This document shows positions 55,132 to 63,642 of a DNA stretch of 64,000 nt, one piece after another. Source of the DNA: Bacteroidia bacterium. GTDB lineage: Bacteria; Bacteroidota; Bacteroidia; Flavobacteriales; Flavobacteriaceae. Where the stretch lies: contig JAUIBP010000005.1 of the NCBI GenBank assembly GCA_030427735.1, positions 186,001 to 250,000 on the forward strand, read 5' to 3'. How positions within the stretch are numbered: the stretch's first letter is position 1; every line of letters starts with the position of its first letter. The notes below the pieces were generated by a model. That model saw only the letters and a program-made list of their open reading frames with translations, was not told where the DNA came from and made no database searches. Both the position numbers and the translations under genes were made by a program.

Positions 55132-55771
55132 AGAAGGTTTTAAAATTATACTAATTACATTTGTATTAGTAATTGCTTCATTTTTAATTATAGATAATGT
55201 AGTATCGTTAACATGGTTAAGAAACATACTGTTTTTTACACTTTTTGTGTTTCTGGTACTAATTCTTCAATTTTTCAGAAACCCAAAACGTAAAGGCCAA
55301 TTAAACGACGCCCAAGTATTATCGCCTGTAGATGGCAAAGTAGTTGTTATTGAAGAAGTTTTCGAAAAAGAATATTTTAACGACAAACGCATTCAGGTTA
55401 GTGTATTTATGTCGCCAATTAATGTACACGTAACGCGCTACCCTATTGGTGGCGAGGTTGTATTTAGTAAATACCACCCTGGAAAATATTTAGTGGCTTG
55501 GCACCCTAAAGCTTCCGAAGAAAACGAACGTACTACTGTAGTTGTAGAAAATGCATCGTTTGGTAAAGTTTTACATCGCCAAATTGCAGGTGCTCTTGCT
55601 AAACGTATTGTAAACTATGCCAAAGTTGGCGATAAAGTTGTGCAAGCATCAGACTCTGGGTTTATAAAATTTGGTTCTAGAGTAGATTTATTTTTACCTT
55701 TAGGTACCGACATTAAAGTTAATCTTAACGACAAGGTTAAAGGCGGAGAAAGTATTATAGCGCAATTATAA
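55121..55771 (+). CDS. psd: Phosphatidylserine decarboxylase
   Basis: The 216-residue protein is the short, Psd-A type that makes phosphatidylethanolamine. Hydrophobic segments lie at about 8-25 and 30-48. It has LSPVDGKVVVIEEVFEKEYF, MSPINVHVTRYPIGGEV, and FIKFGSRVDLFLPLGT, where Gly-Ser is the self-cleavage site that yields the pyruvoyl group. It overlaps cdsA by 11 bp and lies 10 bp before the ACBP gene. Together the genes convert phosphatidate toward phosphatidylethanolamine. Confidence 0.93.
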   Translation: MFHKEGFKIILITFVLVIASFLIIDNVVSLTWLRNILFFTLFVFLVLILQFFRNPKRKGQLNDAQVLSPVDGKVVVIEEVFEKEYFNDKRIQVSVFMSPINVHVTRYPIGGEVVFSKYHPGKYLVAWHPKASEENERTTVVVENASFGKVLHRQIAGALAKRIVNYAKVGDKVVQASDSGFIKFGSRVDLFLPLGTDIKVNLNDKVKGGESIIAQL

Positions 55772-55781
55772 AGTAGCTATT

Positions 55782-56048
55782 ATGGCTTCAAAACAATTAG
55801 ATGAAGAATTTAAAGATGCTGTAGATCGCATCAATAATTTCCAGGGACCGTTTCCTGCCGATTTTCTTTTGCGTCTTTATGCCTATTACAAAAAAGCCAC
55901 TAACGATTACGGCAGACCTAGCAGTAGCAAACCCATCATTAATGCCTTCAAAACAAATGCCTTATTTCAGGTGCAAAATATTTCTGAAGACGAGGCTAAA
56001 CGCATTTACATAGACTTAGTAAACAATTATTTCTTGTACAGAAAGTAA
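55782..56048 (+). CDS. Acyl-CoA-binding protein (ACBP)
   Basis: The 88-residue protein has the ACBP fold pattern: FKDAVDRINNF, LRLYAYYKKATNDYG, and ending DEAKRIYIDLVNNYFLYRK. The classic YKQAT motif is YKKAT. The usual KGKAKWDAW segment is replaced by RPSSSKPIINAFKTNAL, so the family match is good but diverged in that loop. ACBPs bind long-chain acyl-CoA esters and are rare in most bacteria but occur in Bacteroidota. Co-location with cdsA and psd suggests supply of acyl groups to phospholipid synthesis. Its end encodes the 5' arm of a hairpin. Confidence 0.85.
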   Translation: MASKQLDEEFKDAVDRINNFQGPFPADFLLRLYAYYKKATNDYGRPSSSKPIINAFKTNALFQVQNISEDEAKRIYIDLVNNYFLYRK

Positions 56049-56066
56049 ACTGCACAAGAAATAATT
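56025..56066. terminator. Terminator hairpin overlapping the ACBP stop
   Basis: AATTATTTCTTGTACAG (56025-56041) pairs with CTGCACAAGAAATAATT (56050-56066), a 17-bp stem with one mismatch. The 5' arm is the last ACBP codons and the stop lies in the loop region. It may stop both the ACBP operon and the convergent pafA. Confidence 0.6.
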
Positions 56067-56082
56067 ATTATCCTCTTCTATT

Positions 56083-57738
56083 TTATTTTAAAACGAATTC
56101 TAAAGGCTGACCAGTTGCCCCGTTAGGAAAGCTAATACCCAATAAACCAGAAATTGTTGGTGCGATATCTATAATTCGAGTTTTTTGAAGCGTACTTCCG
56201 TGCTTCACACCTTTTCCGAAAAACAATAACGGCACATGGGTATCGTAATTTAAACCTGTACTATGCGCTGATCCCTTTTTGCCAGAAGACGTTACACCAG
56301 GTTCGAATTCGTATAATATATCGCCAGATCGCTTTTGGTTATAGCCATTTTCTAATAATTCCTCTATACCAGAAGTAAATGCTTGGTGCACCAATGTAGA
56401 AGCTGCATAGACTTTATAAATGTAATTATAACCTTCTAATTCCTTAACTATTTTGTCTTGCACCATACTCAAATCCAATTTCATGGCTTTCAATTTAGCA
56501 CGATCTAAAAATATCTGATTGTTACTGATATTTTCGATTAAATCTGAAGCACCAAATGTAGACGACATGAATTCATTTAACTGGGTTTTAAATTCTTTTT
56601 TATTAAAATAACCCGCTGGTATGTGCTGAGATTCTAAATATGCAGGAACCTCTACAGCACCGTGGTCTGCGGTTAAAAATAAAGTATACTGGCCTTCGCC
56701 TACTGTCTTGTCTAAGTATTTCAAAAACCGTTCTAACTCTTTGTCTAACCTCAGGTATGTGTCTTGCACTTCTTTAGAATTTACTCCAAAATTATGTCCA
56801 ACATAATCTGTACTGGAATAACTTACAGTTAAAACATCTGTAATATCGTCCTTACCTAAATCCTCTCCTTCAATAGCTTCCATAGCAAAATCTGTTACTA
56901 TGCTGTTTCCGTAAGGAGTCGTTTTTAAAATATCGAAACCATCGTTAGTTTTACTTAAGCGTTTTAAATCGTAAGGAAAAGTAGCCGTTTCTTTACCATC
57001 AAAACCATGTTCAAAGTCATTTAAATCGTCGCCACTTTCTGTGTATGTTTTTATATTATACAAGGTATTCCAATCTTTTAAATACGATTTTACAGTTTTA
57101 GATGCATTAAAACGTTCTACCCATTTTGGTAACTCTTGTTGATAATACGTACTAGAAATAAAAACGCCCTCATCTTTACCGTGAAACCAATAAGCAGCAT
57201 TTGCGGTATGCCCTGCAGGTAAAATAGCGCCTCTGTCTTTTATAGAAATACCTATCGTTTTGCCTTGGTTTTGGGTAAATAATCTGTTTTCGTCTGAAAA
57301 CGTTGTTGTAAGCATGCGGTGCGGAGACATTTTACCAGCATCGGATGTTGTTCCAACAGCATTCACACTGTCATCGCCGGCACAATACACGCTACTTTTT
57401 GTAGTTTTATCGTACCAATCGTTGCCAATTATACCATGACCCTTTGGTGTTGTTCCTGTATAAATTGAAGCATGGCCTGGCGCCGTTTTGGTTGGTATAT
57501 AATTAAAATGATTGTTTTTACAATTAAAACCTTCATTCATTAAGCGTTTAAAACCACCATCTCCATATTTAGTATAAAATCGGGTTAAATAATCGTAGCG
57601 CATTTGGTCTACTACTACACCCACTACCAATTTCGGTTTAACATAAATATCGTCCTGCGAACTAAATTGATTACTATTTTGTGAAAATCCTTTAAAACTA
57701 ATTAAAGCTAAAATTATGCTGTATTTTAAATATTTCAT
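56083..57738 (-). CDS. Alkaline phosphatase PafA-like (type I phosphodiesterase fold)
   Basis: The 551-residue protein has a signal peptide (YLKYSIILALISFKGFSQ) and an alkaline-phosphatase-superfamily domain: KLVVGVVVDQMRYDYLTRF (metal-binding Asp), YIPTKTAPGHASIYTGT with the nucleophile Thr, FLTADHGAVEVP, and SAHSTGLNYDTHVPLLFFG. This matches PafA, the secreted phosphate-releasing enzyme of flavobacteria. A -7 box TACTTTTG (57768-57761) lies 22 nt upstream, but no TTG at 19 bp is seen. Confidence 0.9.
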   Translation of the reverse strand: MKYLKYSIILALISFKGFSQNSNQFSSQDDIYVKPKLVVGVVVDQMRYDYLTRFYTKYGDGGFKRLMNEGFNCKNNHFNYIPTKTAPGHASIYTGTTPKGHGIIGNDWYDKTTKSSVYCAGDDSVNAVGTTSDAGKMSPHRMLTTTFSDENRLFTQNQGKTIGISIKDRGAILPAGHTANAAYWFHGKDEGVFISSTYYQQELPKWVERFNASKTVKSYLKDWNTLYNIKTYTESGDDLNDFEHGFDGKETATFPYDLKRLSKTNDGFDILKTTPYGNSIVTDFAMEAIEGEDLGKDDITDVLTVSYSSTDYVGHNFGVNSKEVQDTYLRLDKELERFLKYLDKTVGEGQYTLFLTADHGAVEVPAYLESQHIPAGYFNKKEFKTQLNEFMSSTFGASDLIENISNNQIFLDRAKLKAMKLDLSMVQDKIVKELEGYNYIYKVYAASTLVHQAFTSGIEELLENGYNQKRSGDILYEFEPGVTSSGKKGSAHSTGLNYDTHVPLLFFGKGVKHGSTLQKTRIIDIAPTISGLLGISFPNGATGQPLEFVLK

Positions 57739-57760
57739 TTTTAATTTTTATTTAGAACAG

Positions 57761-57768
57761 CAAAAGTA
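57761..57768 (-). promoter_or_regulatory. -7 element of the PafA-like phosphatase gene
   Basis: On the minus strand this is TACTTTTG, an exact match. There is no obvious pho-box in the 112-bp divergent space. Confidence 0.4.
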
Positions 57769-57850
57769 CAATTTTTAAAAGCCCTCTTAATTTAAATAAT
57801 CATTAAATAAGTTATAGTATTTTTTTACTTTAGCAGTTATAATTTACTGT

Positions 57851-58588
57851 ATGAATTATCTTCACTATATAGGCGCTTATGCCTTAATGATTATTGAGAT
57901 TTTTAAAAAGCCTACCAAGTGGTCGGTAATGAAAAAACTCATTCTTAAAGATATAGACGATTTAATTATAGGGTCGTTAGGTATTGTTGCCTTTATTTCA
58001 TTTTTTGTTGGAAGCGTAGTTACCATACAAACGGCATTGAATATGGACAACCCGCTTGTACCAAAATCTTTAATTGGCTTTGCAACCAGACAATCTGTAA
58101 TTTTAGAATTTGCGCCCACATTTATGTCGGTTATTATGGCTGGTAAAGTAGGATCGTTTATAACATCTAGCATTGGTACCATGCGCGTTACCGAACAAAT
58201 AGATGCCCTAGAAGTTATGGGGATTAACGCTTTAAATTATCTCGTGTTCCCAAAGCTAATTGCTCTTTTATTATATCCGTTTTTAATATCTATTTCTATG
58301 TTTTTAGGTATTATGGGAGGCCTTGCAGCTTGTTATTTTGGAGAGTTCGCCACTATTAACGATTATGTAACTGGTTTAAAAGAAGATTTTATTCCTTACC
58401 ACATTATATATGCCTTTATTAAAACCTTTGGTTTTGCCTTCTTATTAGCTACTATACCATCGTATCATGGATTTTACATGAAAGGAGGCGCCTTAGATGT
58501 TGGTAAAGCGAGTACGGTGTCGTTTGTATGGACCAGTGTTGCCATTATTACGCTAAACTTTATTTTAACCCAAATTCTTTTAAGCTAA
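57851..58588 (+). CDS. mlaE: ABC transporter permease, MlaE type
   Basis: The 245-residue protein has five hydrophobic segments and the MlaE signature: RQSVILEFAPTFMSVIMAGKVGS, TMRVTEQIDALEVMGINALNYLVFPK (split) and an amphipathic N-terminus. It forms the permease of the Mla system for lipid transport between the inner and outer membranes. The stop TAA overlaps the next start (TAATG 58586-58590), so it is coupled to mlaF. MlaD and the other partners are not in the window. Confidence 0.93.
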   Translation: MNYLHYIGAYALMIIEIFKKPTKWSVMKKLILKDIDDLIIGSLGIVAFISFFVGSVVTIQTALNMDNPLVPKSLIGFATRQSVILEFAPTFMSVIMAGKVGSFITSSIGTMRVTEQIDALEVMGINALNYLVFPKLIALLLYPFLISISMFLGIMGGLAACYFGEFATINDYVTGLKEDFIPYHIIYAFIKTFGFAFLLATIPSYHGFYMKGGALDVGKASTVSFVWTSVAIITLNFILTQILLS

Positions 58589-59358
58589 TGATAGAAGTTA
58601 AAGATTTACATAAATCGTTTGGAGACACCCATGTTTTAAAAGGCATAAGTACAACTTTCGAAAAAGGAAAAACTAACTTAATTATTGGGCAAAGTGGCTC
58701 TGGTAAAACCGTATTTTTAAAATGCTTGTTAGGTTTATTTGATTACGAGCAAGGCAGCATTTCGTACGAGGGCCGTATATTTTCTAAATTAACAGAAGAC
58801 CAAAAACGTGAATTGCGTTCAGAAATCGGCATGGTTTTTCAAGGTAGCGCCTTGTTTGATTCTATGACTATAGCCGAAAATGTTAAATTCCCGTTGCGAA
58901 TGTTTACCAAACAAAGTAATTCTGAAATGGACGACCGTGTAAACTTTGTTTTAAAACGTGTAAATCTTGAAGGCGCCCACAACAAACTACCTTCTGAAGC
59001 TTCAGGAGGAATGCAAAAACGTGTCGCTATAGCCCGTGCCATAGTAAACAAACCTAAATACTTGTTTTGCGACGAACCCAATTCTGGATTAGATCCTAAA
59101 ACAGCTATTGTAATAGATAACCTAATACAAGAGATCACAAACGAATACGATATTACAACAGTAATTAACACCCACGACATGAATTCGGTTATGGAAATAG
59201 GAGAAAAAATCGTATTTCTTAAAGATGGTCTAAAGGCTTGGGAAGGTTCTCACGAAACCATTTTTAAAACCGATAACGAAACCGTTACAGACTTCGTCTA
59301 TTCTTCGGAATTATTTAAAAAAGTTCGCAAAATGTACATTGAAGAAAACAATCTTTAA
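58588..59358 (+). CDS. mlaF: ABC transporter ATP-binding protein, MlaF type
   Basis: From ATG 58588 (TAATG overlap) the 256-residue ATPase has Walker A IIGQSGSGKTVFLKCLLG, the signature ASGGMQKRVAIARAI and Walker B YLFCDEPNSGLDPKTA. It powers the Mla lipid transporter with mlaE. A longer frame from 58528 overlaps mlaE and is rejected. Its TAA stop overlaps the stop of the convergent DUF389 gene in TTAA. Confidence 0.95.
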   Translation: MIEVKDLHKSFGDTHVLKGISTTFEKGKTNLIIGQSGSGKTVFLKCLLGLFDYEQGSISYEGRIFSKLTEDQKRELRSEIGMVFQGSALFDSMTIAENVKFPLRMFTKQSNSEMDDRVNFVLKRVNLEGAHNKLPSEASGGMQKRVAIARAIVNKPKYLFCDEPNSGLDPKTAIVIDNLIQEITNEYDITTVINTHDMNSVMEIGEKIVFLKDGLKAWEGSHETIFKTDNETVTDFVYSSELFKKVRKMYIEENNL

Positions 59359-60869
59359 TGTTTCGATTCACTTACCACTAAGGTATCTAAATTAAGTTTA
59401 TACTTAAGCCACTCTTGCAGTTCTGAATTTTTAGATGCTCGTTCTGTCTCCTTTAATTTACTGTCTTTTTTCCATCGCACTACAAAAACAGGCACCGTAT
59501 CTGTTTTTTTGAAATCAGACGTAATTACAGGTGAGTAACTAAATCGATCTAAATCGCCATACAGAATATGAACTTCTTTAATTATGGCTTCAAACGGAAT
59601 AGTTTTATTCTCTAAATATTGTAATTGCGATAATCTTTTTTCTAGAAAAGCTATTTTTTGACTTTGAGATAGTAAATCCAACGAATCCCTAGATCGTAAT
59701 TGTTCCATGTATTTTACATGGTCGAAATTAGATCGTCTTTGGTTTATTACTAAATTAGTTCCTTTTAATGCCGGATAATCTTGTAATCTTGCTTTCAATA
59801 AATCTACCGTTTCTTCTGGTATGTAACTTAACCCATAAGTATTAAGTTGTATTACAGAGCCCTCCTCTTTATTAGAATAGCTGTAAACTACATTCTTTTT
59901 TACATACTCGTATTGTGGTAAACCTCTTAATTCTACATCTAAATACGACTGTACTTCTCTGTTAAATCTGCTCTCTTTAAGTACATCTATAAAAGTCCAA
60001 ATAGCCGGAATCATAACAACAATCGCTAGTACAGAAGCAATTTGCGAGATACGCTTACGTTTTTTAGAGTTTACGTATTTAATCATAGGAAAACGTAAAA
60101 TCTTTAAAGCAATAAACGTAGCCAACGCTATAAAAATCGTATTGATAATAAACAGGTAAAAAGCTCCTGAAGCATAGCGAATACCCTTAGAAAAGTCTTC
60201 CCAAGCCACAGCAAGACCATAACCTACTGTACATAAGGGAGGCATTAAAGCGGTTGCAATGGCTACACCAAAAATAACCGAAGCAATTGTACCGCGTTTG
60301 GTTCGCGCTATAATTAAAGCAGCTCCCCCAAAAAAAGCGATCAATACATCGCGTATATCGGGTTTTGTTCGCGCCAATAATTCTGAAGACTCAATTTGTA
60401 AGGGAAAGAATTTATAAAAGAAAAATGCGGTTAAAACACTTAAAAAAATCATAACCCCAAAATTGACTAGTGATTTCTTTAAAGTATCGATATCGTTTAT
60501 AGCCACGGAAAGTCCGATACCCAAAATTGGCCCCATTAAGGGAGAAATTAACATGGCACCTATAACTACGGCTGTAGAGTTTGCATTTAACCCTATGGAG
60601 GCTACAAATATGGAACAAATTAAAATCCAAGCCGTTGCGCCTTTAAAAGGAATATCGCCTTTTATCGCTTCTATTGTGGCTTGTTGATCGGTATCTTGCC
60701 TAAAATCTAATAAATCGGACAGAAAGGTTTTTATGCTTACAAATAAACCTTTAGCTTCCTTTTTTATAGCTTCTTTAGACTCTTCTACTGCTGCGTCCTG
60801 AGCTTCATTAGCAGCTTGTTGTTCCTTCTTTTCTTCTTCTTCAGAAAAATTAAACTTATTTTTGGTCAT
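59355..60869 (-). CDS. DUF389 membrane protein
   Basis: The 504-residue protein has a charged N-terminus, then six hydrophobic segments (WILICSIFVASIGLN, AVVIGAMLISPLMGPILGIG, SVLTAFFFYKFFPL, FFGGAALIIARTKRGT, SVIFGVAIATALMPPL, NTIFIALATFIALKIL) carrying the DUF389 motifs ISPLMGPILGIGLS and ATALMPPLCTVGYG. The C-terminal 200 residues are soluble and cytosolic-looking. Its function is not known. It starts 2 bp after the mannose-1-phosphate guanylyltransferase gene, in one operon. Confidence 0.85.
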   Translation of the reverse strand: MTKNKFNFSEEEEKKEQQAANEAQDAAVEESKEAIKKEAKGLFVSIKTFLSDLLDFRQDTDQQATIEAIKGDIPFKGATAWILICSIFVASIGLNANSTAVVIGAMLISPLMGPILGIGLSVAINDIDTLKKSLVNFGVMIFLSVLTAFFFYKFFPLQIESSELLARTKPDIRDVLIAFFGGAALIIARTKRGTIASVIFGVAIATALMPPLCTVGYGLAVAWEDFSKGIRYASGAFYLFIINTIFIALATFIALKILRFPMIKYVNSKKRKRISQIASVLAIVVMIPAIWTFIDVLKESRFNREVQSYLDVELRGLPQYEYVKKNVVYSYSNKEEGSVIQLNTYGLSYIPEETVDLLKARLQDYPALKGTNLVINQRRSNFDHVKYMEQLRSRDSLDLLSQSQKIAFLEKRLSQLQYLENKTIPFEAIIKEVHILYGDLDRFSYSPVITSDFKKTDTVPVFVVRWKKDSKLKETERASKNSELQEWLKYKLNLDTLVVSESKH

Positions 60870-60871
60870 AT

Positions 60872-61951
60872 TTAACTGTACTGCTCACCAAAAGCATTCG
60901 CTACTTTTGTGCGAACTTGCTTAATGTCTTGTTCTTTTTCTTTTGGAAAGATAAGCAAAACTTCGTCTTTATCAATAATTATGTAATCGTTTAATCCTTC
61001 TACAACTACAATTTTATTGTCTTTAGTTCTAATCATATTACCAGAAGCATCCTCTACAAGGGTTCTAGCATTAATAACAGCATTATTATCGGTATCTTTA
61101 TCGAGCTTATCGTACAAACTTCCCCAAGTTCCTAAATCATTCCAATCGAACTCTGCTGGCAACACAAATACGTTTTTTGAGCTTTCCATGATAGCGTAAT
61201 CTACAGATATGTTCTCTGCTTTACCATAATTTTCTTTAATAAAATCGGCCTCTAAATTGGTGTTGTACGCAGGAATTCCGTCTTGAAAAAGAGTAAATAA
61301 TTCGGGTTGATTATTTTGGAAAGCTTTAAGCACACTCTGTACACTCCACATAAAAATACCAGCATTCCACACAAAATTCCCTTGTTGAATAAAGGATTTA
61401 GCTGTTTCGTAATCTGGTTTTTCTCTAAATTGCGCTACGGGCTTAACCGCTGCTTGGGTGTTGGTATCGTACTCTATGTAACCATAGCCAGTATTAGGAA
61501 AAGTTGGCTGTATACCAAGAGTCATTAACGCATCGTTTTTCTCGCAAAAATCGAAAGCGGTTAACACATTTTTAGAAAAAGCAGTTTCATCCTCAATCCA
61601 ATGATCGCTTGGCGCTACTAGCATTAAAGCGTTAGGATTCTCTTTTTGAATTTTAAGAGCCGCATATAATATACATGGCGCTGTGTTACGCATGGCTGGC
61701 TCTAAAACCACCTGACCTTGAGATATCTCTGGTAATTGTTCAAGAACAATATCGTTATAACATTCGTTGGTTAATATATATATATTTTGTTCTGGAATAA
61801 ACTTCGTTAAGCGTCTAAATGTTTTTTGGATAAGTGTTTCACCTGTACCCAACATATCGTGAAATTGCTTTGGAAAGCTATTCGTGCTTACTGGCCAAAA
61901 TCTCGATCCTACTCCACCGGCCATAATTATGGCATAATAATTTGAATTCAT
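60872..61951 (-). CDS. manC: Mannose-1-phosphate guanylyltransferase
   Basis: This enzyme makes GDP-mannose for surface glycans. The 359-residue protein has the nucleotidyltransferase start YYAIIMAGGVGSRFWPVSTNS with the conserved PKQF (FPKQFHDMLG), EPAMRNTAPCILYAAL, VAPSDHWIEDE, FREKPDYETA (the EKP motif) and NAGIFMWS, DWNDLGTWGSLYDKL. It lacks the C-terminal isomerase domain of bifunctional AlgA/WbpW enzymes. It sits between a SprT-like gene (16 bp upstream) and the DUF389 gene (2 bp downstream), an operon of unrelated-looking functions. Confidence 0.92.
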   Translation of the reverse strand: MNSNYYAIIMAGGVGSRFWPVSTNSFPKQFHDMLGTGETLIQKTFRRLTKFIPEQNIYILTNECYNDIVLEQLPEISQGQVVLEPAMRNTAPCILYAALKIQKENPNALMLVAPSDHWIEDETAFSKNVLTAFDFCEKNDALMTLGIQPTFPNTGYGYIEYDTNTQAAVKPVAQFREKPDYETAKSFIQQGNFVWNAGIFMWSVQSVLKAFQNNQPELFTLFQDGIPAYNTNLEADFIKENYGKAENISVDYAIMESSKNVFVLPAEFDWNDLGTWGSLYDKLDKDTDNNAVINARTLVEDASGNMIRTKDNKIVVVEGLNDYIIIDKDEVLLIFPKEKEQDIKQVRTKVANAFGEQYS

Positions 61952-61967
61952 ACTATCAATTTTTCTC

Positions 61968-62561
61968 TTAAAGGATTTCTATTTCTACGTTGGGATTAAA
62001 AAGGTATAACTTTCCTGTTTTAAGCTCTACGCATTCATAACGTTTTACGCGTTTTTTACCTTTTTTAAAACGTCTACCATTATATATCTGGAATAAACTC
62101 CCTATGGGTACTTCAAAAATATACGTTTTATCTGAATTTTCATCATATTGTTTTAAAGCTAAAGCTAAAACTGCATCGGTATCGCTAGTCGCTTTTGGAT
62201 TTTTAAAATGCTTTGCCAATAAAGGTAATAGCTGATTCGGAAAAACATCGGGGTTTAAAAAAGGTAACATTAAATGCTGAAACGTAATCTTCCATTCCTT
62301 ACCATGGGGTTTGATATGTCTTCCATAGTTTTTAAAAGCTTCAAAATGTGCTATTTCATGAATTAAGGTAATTAAAAACCGATACGGGTTTAAATTAGAA
62401 TTTACCGTAATTTGATGGGTTCCATTAGGTAATCGCCTATAATCGCCATGCCTTGTTTTACGCTCTTGCTTAACAAAAACACTTAAATTGTCGTGTTGCA
62501 ACAATGTTAAAACTCTTGGGTAAGCATGTTCTGGAATGTAAGGTTTTAAAGTTTCCTGCAT
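61968..62561 (-). CDS. SprT-like metalloprotease-domain protein
   Basis: The 197-residue protein has the SprT zinc motif TLIHEIAHFEAFKNYG (His68, Glu69, His72) and a third ligand candidate near RHIKPHGKEWK (His86). The C-terminal part is basic (FKKGKKRVKRYECVEL) and lacks the four cysteines of a SprT zinc ribbon. SprT-like proteins include the eukaryotic DNA-protein crosslink protease SPRTN, but bacterial ones are not well studied. It is the first gene of the manC operon, with a consensus promoter 6 nt from the ATG. Confidence 0.85.
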   Translation of the reverse strand: MQETLKPYIPEHAYPRVLTLLQHDNLSVFVKQERKTRHGDYRRLPNGTHQITVNSNLNPYRFLITLIHEIAHFEAFKNYGRHIKPHGKEWKITFQHLMLPFLNPDVFPNQLLPLLAKHFKNPKATSDTDAVLALALKQYDENSDKTYIFEVPIGSLFQIYNGRRFKKGKKRVKRYECVELKTGKLYLFNPNVEIEIL

Positions 62562-62567
62562 TACTTA

Positions 62568-62597
62568 CAAAAGTAAAATTTTATAGAATATGGGCAA
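62568..62597 (-). promoter_or_regulatory. Promoter of the sprT-manC-DUF389 operon
   Basis: On the minus strand there is TTG (62597-62595), 19 bp, then TACTTTTG (62575-62568), a full consensus match. Only 6 nt separate it from the ATG, implying a near-leaderless mRNA. Confidence 0.7.
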
Positions 62598-62637
62598 TAT
62601 TAATTTACCTTTATAAAAACAAAAAACCAATGTAAAC

Positions 62638-63552
62638 TTAATCTCTAACTAAAGGCATTGTAGAGCACCTTAGCAAACCTTCTTGCTTAGAAATTTCGGA
62701 ATAAGGCACCTCTTCTACCACAAAACCATTGGCACGTAACCAAGCATTAAGACGAGTAAAGTTTCGCTCTGAAATGACTACATTTTCATCGATAGAAAAC
62801 ACATTACTATTCATGTGGTACATTTCTTCTCTGGTAATCTGAAATACATTATCTGCCCCAAATAAATTCAGCAAATACTCATATTCCTCTTTAACTCTAA
62901 ATCCGTCTTTATACATTATCGCTTTGTTTTTTCCTACAGGCTGAAAACAACAATCTAAATGCAATGCATTATCCCTTGGCTCTGTTTTAGATTTTACTAA
63001 ATCGAAATCTTTAACTATTTTATCTGGGAATAACTGTTTTATAAACTCTACACCATAATGGTTTGTTCTGGCCGTAATGTAATCGGCATAATCTTCGCCA
63101 CGATAAGTGCCTATAAAAATGTAATCGTTCCATAGCATAACATCACCACCTTCAATATGAACTTCCTCTGGTGGTTTCACAATTTTAGAGGAATCTATTT
63201 GCGCTAAAACATGGTTTAAAGCTTCTAGTTCCTGCTCTCTATCTGGTAATATATTGGCTTTAATAAAAATATCATCTATAACAAAAGCGATATCTCTAGC
63301 AAAAATCTGATTGTAATTTGGAATAATTGTAGGACGGAAAACCTGCACATTATATTTTTCAAAAACCCGATTAACAGCCTCCATTTCTTTTACCATATCG
63401 CTCTCTACAGGATATGTTCCTGCTTTAATATGCTCTAAAGATTTAGGGTCGTAAGCCTCTTCTACACTAGGCGTTGGCCCGTTACTAACGGCTGTACCTA
63501 ACACTACAGCTCTTAGTCTTGACGTTTCATTTTTTACGTGTAATGATAACAT
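62638..63552 (-). CDS. Amidinotransferase/arginine-deiminase-fold hydrolase
   Basis: The 304-residue protein belongs to the guanidine-modifying enzyme fold: YNQIFARDIAFVIDD (Asp near 110), EVHIEGGDVMLWND, LHLDCCFQPVGK (the catalytic His), and a C-terminal LLRCSTMPLVRD with the catalytic Cys near 296. This set fits enzymes that hydrolyse or transfer amidino groups (arginine deiminase, dimethylarginine hydrolase, glycine amidinotransferase). The exact substrate is not clear. It stands alone between gltA and the manC operon. Confidence 0.85.
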   Translation of the reverse strand: MLSLHVKNETSRLRAVVLGTAVSNGPTPSVEEAYDPKSLEHIKAGTYPVESDMVKEMEAVNRVFEKYNVQVFRPTIIPNYNQIFARDIAFVIDDIFIKANILPDREQELEALNHVLAQIDSSKIVKPPEEVHIEGGDVMLWNDYIFIGTYRGEDYADYITARTNHYGVEFIKQLFPDKIVKDFDLVKSKTEPRDNALHLDCCFQPVGKNKAIMYKDGFRVKEEYEYLLNLFGADNVFQITREEMYHMNSNVFSIDENVVISERNFTRLNAWLRANGFVVEEVPYSEISKQEGLLRCSTMPLVRD

Positions 63553-63561
63553 AATCTATAT

Positions 63562-63623
63562 ATAAAAAATGTCATTTTAATCTCGATAAACGAAAAATTC
63601 GCAACTAGATTAAAATGACATTT
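63562..63623 (-). terminator. Intrinsic terminator of gltA
   Basis: A perfect 17-bp inverted repeat AAATGTCATTTTAATCT (63567-63583) / AGATTAAAATGACATTT (63607-63623) with a 23-nt loop, followed by a T-rich run on the minus strand. Confidence 0.8.
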
Positions 63624-63642
63624 ATATTTTATTAGTACTTAA

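Noticed and set aside
58528-58587. N-terminal extension of mlaF
   Set aside because: It overlaps mlaE; the TAATG coupling at 58586-58590 marks the true start.
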